From: Paludibacteraceae bacterium
GTDB taxonomy: Bacteria; Bacteroidota; Bacteroidia; Bacteroidales; Paludibacteraceae
Length of the DNA stretch: 64,000 nt
NCBI GenBank assembly: GCA_024401555.1
Contig: JAKSKV010000003.1
Location: forward strand, 62,001-126,000
Direction of reading: 5' to 3'
This document shows, in pieces, positions 55,301 through 62,207 of the stretch. The notes beneath the pieces are model-generated. The model was given only the letters and a program-made list of their open reading frames with translations. It did no database searches and was not told the DNA's origin. The translations under genes were made by a program, and so were the position numbers. Positions within the stretch are counted from its first letter, which is position 1, and every line of letters starts with the position of its first letter.

Positions 55301-58255
55301 ACGATTTGCGAAGGGGATGCGCTCACCCTCACCGCCAAGGTGAAAAACGCACAAAGCATCGAGTGGCACTTCATCTCATCCAAGGGAGAGGATCAACTTA
55401 TCGACACCAAGGAAATCGCTTCATTGACTCTCCAACCTACCCAAAGCGGTTCCTACTATCTTGCCACATCGAAGGAGAGCGAGTGCGGCATCGTCTACTC
55501 CGACACCATACAAGTAGAGGTCAAGGAGCAACTGGACTTTGATATTTCAGAGGTGCCAACCACTCTTTGCAACGGAGAAGAGATTGAGATGATCGCCATA
55601 CCAACCCAAGGAGAATTCACCCTTGTCCAGTGGAAAAAGAATGGAGAAAAGGTTAGCGACGAGTTGTCGTTCAAGGAGAGGCCAACCGAGAAGAGTCAAT
55701 ATGATTTCGAGGCGAAATCTGACGTATGCCCATCCTTCACCGCCTCTTTGAACGTGGATATTTACCAACCGACCATATTGCATCTCACCTCCGATCAAAC
55801 GCAGGTTTGCGAAGGCGAGACGATCATTTTAACCACTGAGAATAGCGAAGTGGCCAACTTACAATGGCAATCCTCCACCGACGGAAAGGAGTTCACCACA
55901 TTCAAGGAGGGAGCCTCCCAAAAAGAATCCTTCATCGCAGGAAAGGAGAACGAATACTTCTTCAGATTATCATCCGACAACGGAACCTGCGGCATCGACT
56001 ACTCCGACACGGTTAAGGTAAGCGTCAGCCAAACATTGGATTATGAGATAGTGGAGATTCCTACCCTACTCTGCGCCGGCGAAACGATCGAACTCTCCGC
56101 ATCCGAGAAGGGAGGTACAGCCAGCCAACTGGCGTGGCGTAAGAATGGACAAGTAATCGCCACCACACTCATCCACAACGACATGCCGACCGAGAACGCC
56201 ACCTACACCTTCACCGCCTCTTCCGAAGCGTGCGCAGACTTCTCCGTCGACTTCTCTGTCGAGGTGGACAATCCATCCCAACTCACCCTCTCCGCAGAGC
56301 CTTCCCTGGTCTGCGAGGGTAGCACCGTGGCACTGACCACCCAAATGGGAGAGACGAAAAAGGTAAAATGGCAGGTCTCCACAGATGGGCAAAACTTCTC
56401 TGACTTCTCCGAAAAGATGGAGGATGAACAAAACTACACCATAGGCAAGGAGCCGCAATACCACTTCAGATTAGCCTCCGAGAACGAAGGAAAATGTAAG
56501 ACGGGATACTCCAACATCGCCTTGGTGGAGGTTGAAAACATCGTAGAGATCACCACCGACCAGCGAGACTTCAACATCTGTGAAGGCAACGAATTGGAAC
56601 TTTCCTTCGAAGCCAACTTAGGTCCAAACAACAAGATTGTCTGGCAAGAAAACGGACAACCGACCAGCGGTGATGAATCAAGCCTCACCATCCATCCAAC
56701 CGAGGAGAGCAACTACGAAGCAACCATCACAGGCGCACAATGTCCTCCTGTATCAGAATCGTTCCACGTCAGCGTGGAGAAGCGACCAACCTTCCGCCTT
56801 TCCCTCTCGAAAGAGGCCGTCTGCGCGGGAGAGAGCGTGACACTCTCCTTAGAAGCGGACAACGCCAATGGATACGACTGGCAACGCAAAGAGAGCGGCG
56901 AATACACCACATTCAGTTCCGAAACGGTTTCAGAGATCACTTTCGACGCTAAAAAGAGCGCCACCTACCGAGTCACCTCCGCGGCGACGGGTGCCTGCGA
57001 GGGCGTCACCTCCAATGAGGTATCCCTTCTCGTGGAATCGGCCGTCAGCGTTGAATTGCCAGAAAAAGCAACCATCTGCGAAGGTGAGGAGATAGAGATC
57101 AATGCCACTATCACAGGTGAGCCACAAAGCCTCACCTGGTATAAAAAAGAGCCTTTAGACGAGGCCCCTGTGGAGTACCTCAAAGAGAAGAGCAGCTTCG
57201 TGACCGCTCCTGCTCGCACCACTGAATACACATTGGTCTTCTCCTCCGAGAATTGTCCGTCAGGAAAAAGCTCCACCCTTGTCACGGTAGAGGAGATTGC
57301 CCCTATGAGCCTTACCCTATCCGAAGACTCCATTTGCGAAGGAGCGGAAGTGACGCTTACCGCTACCTATCCAGAAACGGAGAAGATCGTATGGGAGAAG
57401 CGAGAGAAGAACGGCTTCACCACCATCGCGCAAGGAGAATCCCAGCTCACCATCACGCCTGACCAAACAGCGGAATACCGCATCAGCGCCACCTCATCAG
57501 CAGGTTGCCAAGCGATACCAGCCAACGCCACCCTTTATGTATTCCAACCTTCGGAGATCACCGTAGAGGAGAGGTCCATTTGCGCAGGAGATTCTGTCAG
57601 AATGACCGTACAAGGATTGAAAGAGGGCGCTACACCTCAGTGGTTCTCTTCGGACGACAATTTCAGCCATCCCCTCTCAACCAAGCAGGCGCTCTACTTG
57701 AAGCCACAAACCAGCACCGACTACAAAGTAGTGGCGGTAAACGGAAAGTGCGTCAATGAGACGACCACCACAATCAAGGTCAACACGCCGCCTATTGTAC
57801 AATCCTGCGAAGAGGTGGCCATCGGCGTATATGAAATTGAAGCCGAGAGCAACAGTTATCCGCTCACCTACGATTTCGGCACGGGCGCAACGCTCTCCAA
57901 CCGTCTCGAAAATGTCTCTTACGGAAGACGCTACGATATCACCATTTCCACCGAAGAGGGGTGCACCACCCTTTACACCTTGGAGACGCCTCTCTACGAC
58001 ATTGTCATTCCTGAATATTTCAATCCAGGCAATGGAAACTGGCAGGTGGAGAATCTCAACAGATTCCCGAAGTCAAACGTGAAGATATATGACCGTTTCG
58101 GCAAGGTAATCGCCACCCAAGAGAGCGACACCGAAGGTTGGGATGGTGCCTATAACGGCACCCCAATGCCTTCCACCGACTATTGGTATCTCATCAATGT
58201 GCCAGAGATAAGGAGACAATTCAAAGGTCACTTCACCCTAATTAGAGAGAAGTAA
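52325..58255 (+). CDS. 1976-aa T9SS type B surface protein with two jelly-roll modules and Ig-like repeats
   Basis: A signal peptide (MGYRIWSILGFMLCCLNLHAQ) is followed by two related adhesion-type jelly-roll segments, each starting with a W-x-x-DFG motif (about 25-270 and 405-595) and each closed by a strand-rich spacer. Residues of about 715-1870 hold some 13 Ig-like repeats with C-E-G-x-x-x-x-LT motifs; unlike in the two giant genes, these mostly lack the three-domain order. The C-terminus (VIPEYFNPGNGNW, VKIYDRFGKVI, FTLIREK) is a CHU_C sorting domain for T9SS export. It is probably a surface adhesin. Its repeats are more diverged from the two upstream giants than these are from each other. 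Confidence 0.92.
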   Translation: MGYRIWSILGFMLCCLNLHAQNWNLVWREDFGVAEDTVIKNFPNTSMTVPRHSFAAYESKPHHNNMGVLDYHEQGELIGDCGFIDDGQYGIANNTRWAYQRFASCGENDQGHFVAGKDHTGNKNGAMMIVNSEVGTGLPIYQQEIEFDLCDSREYKFVIYASSVTTYNEEGGNANLELKVVNSKTGEVVRSIKTGDIPFWQFDGWGDSKGGRADVTAQRKWTEYATEPFTVNNGDRLQLQVTNWGSGYNDFVIDDISLYRNDDVVIIDPTISSNTISSENKASAGSCIFNASFNVPESVLTNWKSVYDNVYFLWQRSKDDGLTWSNELSVSGINKLSAEFEVSSEESEVYRVIITGSASESEAKEQALYIAEHGGPKDGCSYYSISNTLAGVSPTPDCTYKEGLRTLWSDDFGVLSEESSRGADEVKLTLKEGTEGLKNGQYAIISHPESALNIKNSWEQEKALQDASKRAGGAMLYTKLDKSSGDDDADLIYDKTLSGNLCPCKSMCFSFFAFDRNEWAGETLLARVVTEKGDLLGETTLELSHSNSRSWVQCSVPFTLPQNYKQNIHLQILNKTKQNSNVSIAFDNFSLYICGEEAPTGSIQIDNHPGIAYLGGEDCDNATNTLSIQDDSEWKKAYPDYGFAWQKSTDNGKNWLFAGSDRTITHQNSKGDLTEYRIVFAETQESAEQAAQKGIPDDPCILFGFSNRLGIECKTEPCKAPQFELDGEDHYTICDDRTDPVLFQVKQIDEVNIDKMQWYIKGKAEEEWRAIAGENGERLTITDFDIPSCDYLFMAYNDTCLSDSIFFSLDIHKKIELEGEELTVCEGSDVTLKAHVKEKSGEPSEYVWNDMTSTRNEALITNTKRQKVTLSANDGVCFSEEVSYDISVEEIYDPEKVWKGVRDVTRCQDSTETFMIIPSSSEADQQAFFESHTSQWVEDGEVIGEAFKLDYTFRKNSTLTHIVAGEYCPATSYDFNIIIIPTAELSIQSSQSTICEGDALTLTAKVKNAQSIEWHFISSKGEDQLIDTKEIASLTLQPTQSGSYYLATSKESECGIVYSDTIQVEVKEQLDFDISEVPTTLCNGEEIEMIAIPTQGEFTLVQWKKNGEKVSDELSFKERPTEKSQYDFEAKSDVCPSFTASLNVDIYQPTILHLTSDQTQVCEGETIILTTENSEVANLQWQSSTDGKEFTTFKEGASQKESFIAGKENEYFFRLSSDNGTCGIDYSDTVKVSVSQTLDYEIVEIPTLLCAGETIELSASEKGGTASQLAWRKNGQVIATTLIHNDMPTENATYTFTASSEACADFSVDFSVEVDNPSQLTLSAEPSLVCEGSTVALTTQMGETKKVKWQVSTDGQNFSDFSEKMEDEQNYTIGKEPQYHFRLASENEGKCKTGYSNIALVEVENIVEITTDQRDFNICEGNELELSFEANLGPNNKIVWQENGQPTSGDESSLTIHPTEESNYEATITGAQCPPVSESFHVSVEKRPTFRLSLSKEAVCAGESVTLSLEADNANGYDWQRKESGEYTTFSSETVSEITFDAKKSATYRVTSAATGACEGVTSNEVSLLVESAVSVELPEKATICEGEEIEINATITGEPQSLTWYKKEPLDEAPVEYLKEKSSFVTAPARTTEYTLVFSSENCPSGKSSTLVTVEEIAPMSLTLSEDSICEGAEVTLTATYPETEKIVWEKREKNGFTTIAQGESQLTITPDQTAEYRISATSSAGCQAIPANATLYVFQPSEITVEERSICAGDSVRMTVQGLKEGATPQWFSSDDNFSHPLSTKQALYLKPQTSTDYKVVAVNGKCVNETTTTIKVNTPPIVQSCEEVAIGVYEIEAESNSYPLTYDFGTGATLSNRLENVSYGRRYDITISTEEGCTTLYTLETPLYDIVIPEYFNPGNGNWQVENLNRFPKSNVKIYDRFGKVIATQESDTEGWDGAYNGTPMPSTDYWYLINVPEIRRQFKGHFTLIREK

Positions 58256-58270
58256 GAAGAAATCGCATAC

Positions 58271-58302
58271 AAAAAAAGCCGACTGAATAGCCGGCTTTTT
58301 TT
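58271..58302. terminator. Bidirectional terminator between convergent genes
   Basis: An 11-bp stem (58271-58281 with 58292-58302) of A run-GCCG/CGGC-T run; two more pairs form inside past a mismatch. The A and T runs make it work on both strands, serving the giant + gene and the - strand operon ending at 58328. Confidence 0.9.
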
Positions 58303-58327
58303 ATGCGTACATCAAAAGAATATTATA

Positions 58328-59104
58328 TCAGTAGATCTCCTTTGCATCAGAAGCGCCACCCTTGAAGAAAGAGAAGTAGTAGCTGAGCGTGTAACGGAAC
58401 GACCACTTACCATTCTTCTTGCTACCATAGCCAGGCGCATAAGAGTGTTGGACAACGTAACCATCCTGTTCCACCTTATCGACGCTTAAAAAGGGCTTGA
58501 ACATCACCTCACCGCCCAAACAGAATTTCTTGGCCACCGGAGCTTTCATGCCCACAAGGATCTCCATCCAACGGGCTCTGTTCTTGTCATATTTCAACGA
58601 GAAGGTTTGTCGTTCTCCCGCACCACTCCAAAATTGATTATCAATAGGATAGCCACTCAAATCAGAGGAGAAACGGGGCGACCAACCGAAATTGGCTCCC
58701 ACATAGGCGATAGGATTCAACTGCCTACGGAAATTTTTGCGCCACACATTTGCGGCCACACCCACCTTATAGTAGAGGCCATTCACCTCGTAATGACAAT
58801 TCTCCGCCGGAATCGGATAGTTGTACTTGCCGCTTGCGTCAAAATGGTGGTAACCAATGGTAAATGACGGATACAAGCGATGAAAGAGGTCCGCCTGTAT
58901 CGAGGCGTCCAATCCCATACGTTCTTTATTAAAAATATGGATGATTGGATCCAACACATCCAAATCGACATAGAAGCCGTAGAATACCGCTTGAGGCCGC
59001 TCTCCTTGCTTACGATTGCCACGATCCGCAAAGGCGGGAAGGCAAACCAACAGCGACAACAAGAGGCTAATAGTTTTCCAAGTATAATTTAATGTTCTTC
59101 GCAT
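58328..59104 (-). CDS. Conserved envelope protein, DUF6048-like
   Basis: About 258 aa from the ATG at 59104, with a signal peptide (ISLLLSLLVCLPAFA). The mature part shows alternating strands rich in Tyr, Phe and Gly (FTIGYHHFDASGKY, YYKVGVAANVWRK, FRYTLSYYFSF), consistent with an outer-membrane beta-barrel. It overlaps the 3' end of the DUF6452-like lipoprotein gene by 38 bases, which matches the conserved pairing of these two uncharacterised families in Bacteroidota as I recall it. No enzymatic motif is visible; function unknown. Confidence 0.72.
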   Translation of the reverse strand: MRRTLNYTWKTISLLLSLLVCLPAFADRGNRKQGERPQAVFYGFYVDLDVLDPIIHIFNKERMGLDASIQADLFHRLYPSFTIGYHHFDASGKYNYPIPAENCHYEVNGLYYKVGVAANVWRKNFRRQLNPIAYVGANFGWSPRFSSDLSGYPIDNQFWSGAGERQTFSLKYDKNRARWMEILVGMKAPVAKKFCLGGEVMFKPFLSVDKVEQDGYVVQHSYAPGYGSKKNGKWSFRYTLSYYFSFFKGGASDAKEIY

Positions 59105-59774
59105 CACTCAAATTGGTTACGACGGAGTCCACAACAGCCACCGTTCCGATGCCATTGTGCAGAAACCTCACATCCTTGATTCGATGAGTCGTCAAGCAAC
59201 CACACTCGGCAGAGACAAACTCGATCAGGTTGGTATATTGAAAGACGAGGGTATCCACCTCCGGGCGATCCATCAAATAGACATTCTCCTCAATCTCACG
59301 GTTCAACACCCTGATTGTATTGAAATCATCATCAAAGATGAGCGCATTACTACCCACCCTCTCATACGAACCGTATGTTACATTCAACTTCTCTCCCACC
59401 AAACGGTAGCCTTCATCAGAAAGGTAGAGCGTATCACTCAAAGAGTGTTCGCTGGTGACCGCAAAGGCAAAACGGCAACTCTCGCTGCTGTTGTCCAAAG
59501 CCACCTCCACCATATTCTTATCGTCCACATGGATAATGGAGTCGACACCGACACCCTGAATATACAATGCGTAGGGCCTCACCATGACAGAAGTATCCAC
59601 CTCGGAATAGAAGAGAATGTTCGTCGGAGCGAACATCAAATCATCGCAATGGTCATTACGACAAGCCGAGAGCGCGACAAGCGCCGACACCGCTACCATC
59701 AATCGCCGAATCGAGCGCGACAGACGGATACGGATGGGTTGTCTATCTTCCCACAAATTCAGAAGGTTTCCCAT
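59067..59774 (-). CDS. Lipoprotein, DUF6452-like
   Basis: With the ATG at 59774 (one base after the upstream stop) it has a long charged N-region, then a hydrophobic stretch with lipobox LSAC (Cys 38), followed by RNDHCDD. An internal ATG at 59699 would give a more ordinary lipoprotein signal. The mature domain of about 195 aa is beta-rich and has few cysteines, with a C-x-C near the end (SAECGCLTTHRIKDV). It overlaps the DUF6048-like gene and sits in the same - strand operon. Function unknown; the family name is from memory. Confidence 0.7.
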   Translation of the reverse strand: MGNLLNLWEDRQPIRIRLSRSIRRLMVAVSALVALSACRNDHCDDLMFAPTNILFYSEVDTSVMVRPYALYIQGVGVDSIIHVDDKNMVEVALDNSSESCRFAFAVTSEHSLSDTLYLSDEGYRLVGEKLNVTYGSYERVGSNALIFDDDFNTIRVLNREIEENVYLMDRPEVDTLVFQYTNLIEFVSAECGCLTTHRIKDVRFLHNGIGTVAVVDSVVTNLSDAKNIKLYLENY

Positions 59775-59775
59775 A

Positions 59776-60300
59776 TTATCTAAAAGACTTAACCTCATCC
59801 TTCAACGCGGCCAAGGCCATATCAATCGGCGTGTTATCCACAGCCGCGTATCGTTCGATGATTATCTTCGACAACTCCATGGCAGCCAACTCATCAGGCA
59901 TATCCGCCGCGGAAGAGTTGATCAACTGCACCAAACTCTCCTTGGCGTTTTTGGTCAAAAGCCACAATTCGGTACTTACATAGATTTGCTGCGTCACATT
60001 GTGCTCGAACTCCTCACGAATGGTTGCCAACAAAGCCATATGCAACCCATGCACATTCATGCCGGGAGCCTGCACGCGCAACAACAACGACTCAGGCTTC
60101 ATACGCTCCAAAAGAAGAGCGATGCGCTCATAAGCTGTCAATCGGATAGGATTCAACGTCTTCGCCGTCTCCTTCTTTATTTCATAATAACGATTACGCT
60201 CGGCATTGCGAAGCAGATCCCTCAAAACACGGTAAGTGGCGAATAGCACCAACAATCCGGGAATGGTGATCTTTGCTATTTCAAGAAAAAAATTCAACAT
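59776..60300 (-). CDS. Conserved membrane-anchored protein
   Basis: A 174-aa protein with one N-terminal membrane helix (MLNFFLEIAKITIPGLLVLFATYRVL) and a cytoplasmic helical domain (RLTAYERIALLLERMKPESLL ... IREEFEHNVTQQIYVSTELW). This pattern is widespread in Bacteroidota next to housekeeping genes, but I do not recognise a function. It lies in an operon, one base from the lipoprotein gene and seven bases after the GT2 gene. Confidence 0.75.
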   Translation of the reverse strand: MLNFFLEIAKITIPGLLVLFATYRVLRDLLRNAERNRYYEIKKETAKTLNPIRLTAYERIALLLERMKPESLLLRVQAPGMNVHGLHMALLATIREEFEHNVTQQIYVSTELWLLTKNAKESLVQLINSSAADMPDELAAMELSKIIIERYAAVDNTPIDMALAALKDEVKSFR

Positions 60301-60307
60301 AGGTCGA

Positions 60308-61267
60308 TTAGTCTAAATGAATGGTACTCTCTAATTTATAATCATTTCGCTCGGAAGAACTGCGTGCGATCATCTCAGCGATGAATCCCGACAAGAAGAG
60401 CTGCGATCCGAGGATCATAAAGGTCAACGCCAAATAGAAGAATGGACTGGAAGTCACCAAAGGAGCGCTGGTGCCATCGATGATATGGGACAATTTAATA
60501 CCGCCCACAACCACACATGCCACGAAACCGATCAAGAACATCAAAGAGCCCACCACACCGAAAAAGTGCATAGGCTTCTTACCGAACGTGGAGAGGAACC
60601 ACAAGGAGAGAAGATCCAAATAGCCATTGACGAAACGGTTGAGACCGAACTTTGTGGTACCGTAACGACGGGCCTGGTGCTTCACCACCTTCTCACCAAT
60701 CTTCTTGAATCCAGCATTCTTGGCCAAATAAGGAATGTAACGGTGCATCTCGCCATAGACCTCGATGCTCTTCACCACATTCTTGCGATAGGCCTTCAAG
60801 CCACAATTGAAATCGTGCAATTTGATACCTGAAATCAAACGGGTGGTCGCATTGAAAAGTTTGGAAGGTAAATTCTTCGCCAACTTGGAGTCGTATCTCT
60901 TCTTCTTCCAACCAGACACCAAATCGTAGCCCTCCTCCTTGATCATGCGATAGAGTTCAGGAATCTCATCGGGGCTATCTTGCAAATCGGCGTCCATGGT
61001 GATGACCACATCACCCTCCGCACGATCGAAGCCACAATAGAGCGCTGCGGACTTACCGTAATTTCTACGGAAACAGATTCCTTTAACGGCCTCGTCATCC
61101 TTCGCCATATCTTCAATCACCTTCCATGAGGTATCGGTACTTCCGTCGTTCACGAAGATCACTTCGTAAGAGAAGTTATTCGCCTGCATCACACGTTTGA
61201 TCCAAGCGTAAAGTTCAGGAAGGGACTCTTCCTCATTAAACAAAGGGACTACAACTGAAATATCCAT
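60308..61267 (-). CDS. GT2 glycosyltransferase of the DPM1/GtrB type
   Basis: A 319-aa protein with an N-terminal GT-A domain: VVPLFNEEESLPEL at the start, VNDGSTDTSW, the metal-binding D92-A-D94 (DADLQDSPDE), and the RRYGTTKFGLNR segment seen in polyprenyl-phosphate glycosyltransferases. Two C-terminal membrane helices (about 235-260 and 275-305) fit the GtrB/ArnC subgroup, which transfers a sugar from a nucleotide donor to undecaprenyl phosphate for envelope glycan modification. The sugar is not readable. It is eight bases downstream of the DUF4199 gene. Confidence 0.9.
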   Translation of the reverse strand: MDISVVVPLFNEEESLPELYAWIKRVMQANNFSYEVIFVNDGSTDTSWKVIEDMAKDDEAVKGICFRRNYGKSAALYCGFDRAEGDVVITMDADLQDSPDEIPELYRMIKEEGYDLVSGWKKKRYDSKLAKNLPSKLFNATTRLISGIKLHDFNCGLKAYRKNVVKSIEVYGEMHRYIPYLAKNAGFKKIGEKVVKHQARRYGTTKFGLNRFVNGYLDLLSLWFLSTFGKKPMHFFGVVGSLMFLIGFVACVVVGGIKLSHIIDGTSAPLVTSSPFFYLALTFMILGSQLFLSGFIAEMIARSSSERNDYKLESTIHLD

Positions 61268-61275
61268 ATTATTGA

Positions 61276-61779
61276 TTATATATTTTTTAACTTACGAAAT
61301 AACGAAACCAAAAGCGAGACGACTAACCCATGGAAAAGGACGCACCACATGGTGGAGAAGGTCATATCCACAGGCGTTATTCGTCTGAACTGCGCCACCA
61401 TCTCCTTCTGCTGCTCTGTCTGCGACACCGACTCCCACACCTTCGCAGCCTCATCCAACATAGAGGCGTAGAGATCGGGGCCCATCGATTTCAAATAGAT
61501 ATACATCGCCACAGCCAACAACATAGAGGAGAAAAAGGAGATGTAACTCCCCATCATAAAGGCGTGTGAAAAGCGGAACTCCCCCGCCATCTCCTGCATC
61601 GTGAAGAGCTTGCCATACTTATGGATGACAAAAAAGTAGGAGGCAATGACTCCCATCAACGCCAACGCGGAAAAAACGGGGAGGAATCGACCAATCACCA
61701 TACAAGAGACCACAGACAAGGCAAGGACTAAACCGCCCTGCATCGCATAGGTAACCATATTTCTCTTCGAATCCTCCAT
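61276..61779 (-). CDS. DUF4199 membrane protein
   Basis: From the ATG at 61779 (MEDSKRNMVTYAMQGG) the protein is 167 aa. The longer frame to 61824 runs into the promoter and was rejected. Four hydrophobic segments are visible (residues of about 9-28, 30-48, 66-90 and 135-160), with the family-typical arrangement of a short first loop and a longer third loop carrying an acidic/Gln-rich helix. DUF4199 has no established role, but it is often encoded next to a GT2 glycosyltransferase, as here. First gene of the - strand operon. Confidence 0.85.
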   Translation of the reverse strand: MEDSKRNMVTYAMQGGLVLALSVVSCMVIGRFLPVFSALALMGVIASYFFVIHKYGKLFTMQEMAGEFRFSHAFMMGSYISFFSSMLLAVAMYIYLKSMGPDLYASMLDEAAKVWESVSQTEQQKEMVAQFRRITPVDMTFSTMWCVLFHGLVVSLLVSLFRKLKNI

Positions 61780-61798
61780 TTTCGCCTTTATTTCCCCA

Positions 61799-61829
61799 CA
61801 AAAATACGTTTTTTCAATCGCCACCGAAA
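61799..61829 (-). promoter_or_regulatory. Promoter of the DUF4199-GT2 operon
   Basis: TATTTTTG (61806-61799, - strand) matches the -7 consensus exactly, with TTTC 19 bases upstream as a one-mismatch -33 element. Confidence 0.65.
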
Positions 61830-61858
61830 ATTTTTACTGAAAAATATTCGGCAAAAAG

Positions 61859-61888
61859 TTTGACGTAAGAAAAAAATGTCTAATTTCG
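61859..61888 (+). promoter_or_regulatory. Promoter of the SRP RNA-tRNA unit
   Basis: TTTG (61859-61862), 18 bases, then TAATTTCG (61881-61888), one mismatch from TAnnTTTG. The RNA should begin within a few bases. Confidence 0.65.
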
Positions 61889-61889
61889 C

Positions 61890-61991
61890 GGTGGGTAAGT
61901 CCTACACGACTAGCTCCCTTCTAAGTCCCCAGGGCTTGACCGCAGCAAGGAAAGTTGGTTGTAGCAGTGCGATGTAGTCAGCTTGCCCACC
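61890..61991 (+). ncRNA. ffs: Small signal recognition particle RNA (4.5S type)
   Basis: About 102 nt. The ends pair over 10 bp (GGTGGGTAAG with CTTGCCCACC, one G-U), and CTACA (61902-61906) can pair with TGTAG near the 3' side, giving the single long hairpin of bacterial small SRP RNA. The apical part, CCCAGGGCTTGACCGCAGC followed by AAGG, has the SRP domain IV layout: a symmetric CAG / AGCA internal-loop region and an apical CUUG-type loop instead of the more common GGAA. With Ffh it targets nascent membrane proteins. Exact ends are estimated. Confidence 0.85.
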
Positions 61992-61992
61992 T

Positions 61993-62066
61993 GCCTCTTT
62001 AGCTCAGTTGGCCAGAGCACGTGATTTGTAATCTCGGGGTCGTTGGTTCGAATCCGACAAGAGGCT
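61993..62066 (+). tRNA. tRNA-Thr (anticodon TGT)
   Basis: 74 nt. Acceptor stem GCCTCTT pairs with AAGAGGC; D arm GCTC...GAGC; anticodon loop TTTGTAA with anticodon TGT reading ACA; T arm GTTGG-TTCGAAT-CCGAC. The anticodon stem has one U-U mismatch. CCA is not encoded. It starts one base after the SRP RNA end, so both are probably cut from one precursor. Confidence 0.97.
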
Positions 62067-62071
62067 CAAAG

Positions 62072-62104
62072 AAAGGAACAAACGCTTTAGTTGTTCCTTT
62101 TTTT
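62072..62104 (+). terminator. Terminator of the SRP RNA-tRNA unit
   Basis: A 10-bp perfect stem AAAGGAACAA/TTGTTCCTTT (62072-62081 with 62091-62100) followed by four more T residues, only 5 bases after the tRNA. Confidence 0.92.
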
Positions 62105-62147
62105 ATTTTCATCCAATCGCAACCAACACTTTATATTATTATATACC

Positions 62148-62182
62148 AAACGGGGATACCACACTTGTGATATCCCCGTTTT
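62148..62182 (-). terminator. Hairpin downstream of the GH44 gene
   Basis: An 11-bp stem AAACGGGGATA/TATCCCCGTTT (62148-62158 with 62171-62181) with a further 3 bp inside past one mismatch. The T run is short on either strand, but it lies 26 bases after the GH44 stop. Confidence 0.65.
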
Positions 62183-62207
62183 CCTTTTCTATCGGTTAGT
62201 TGTCCGA

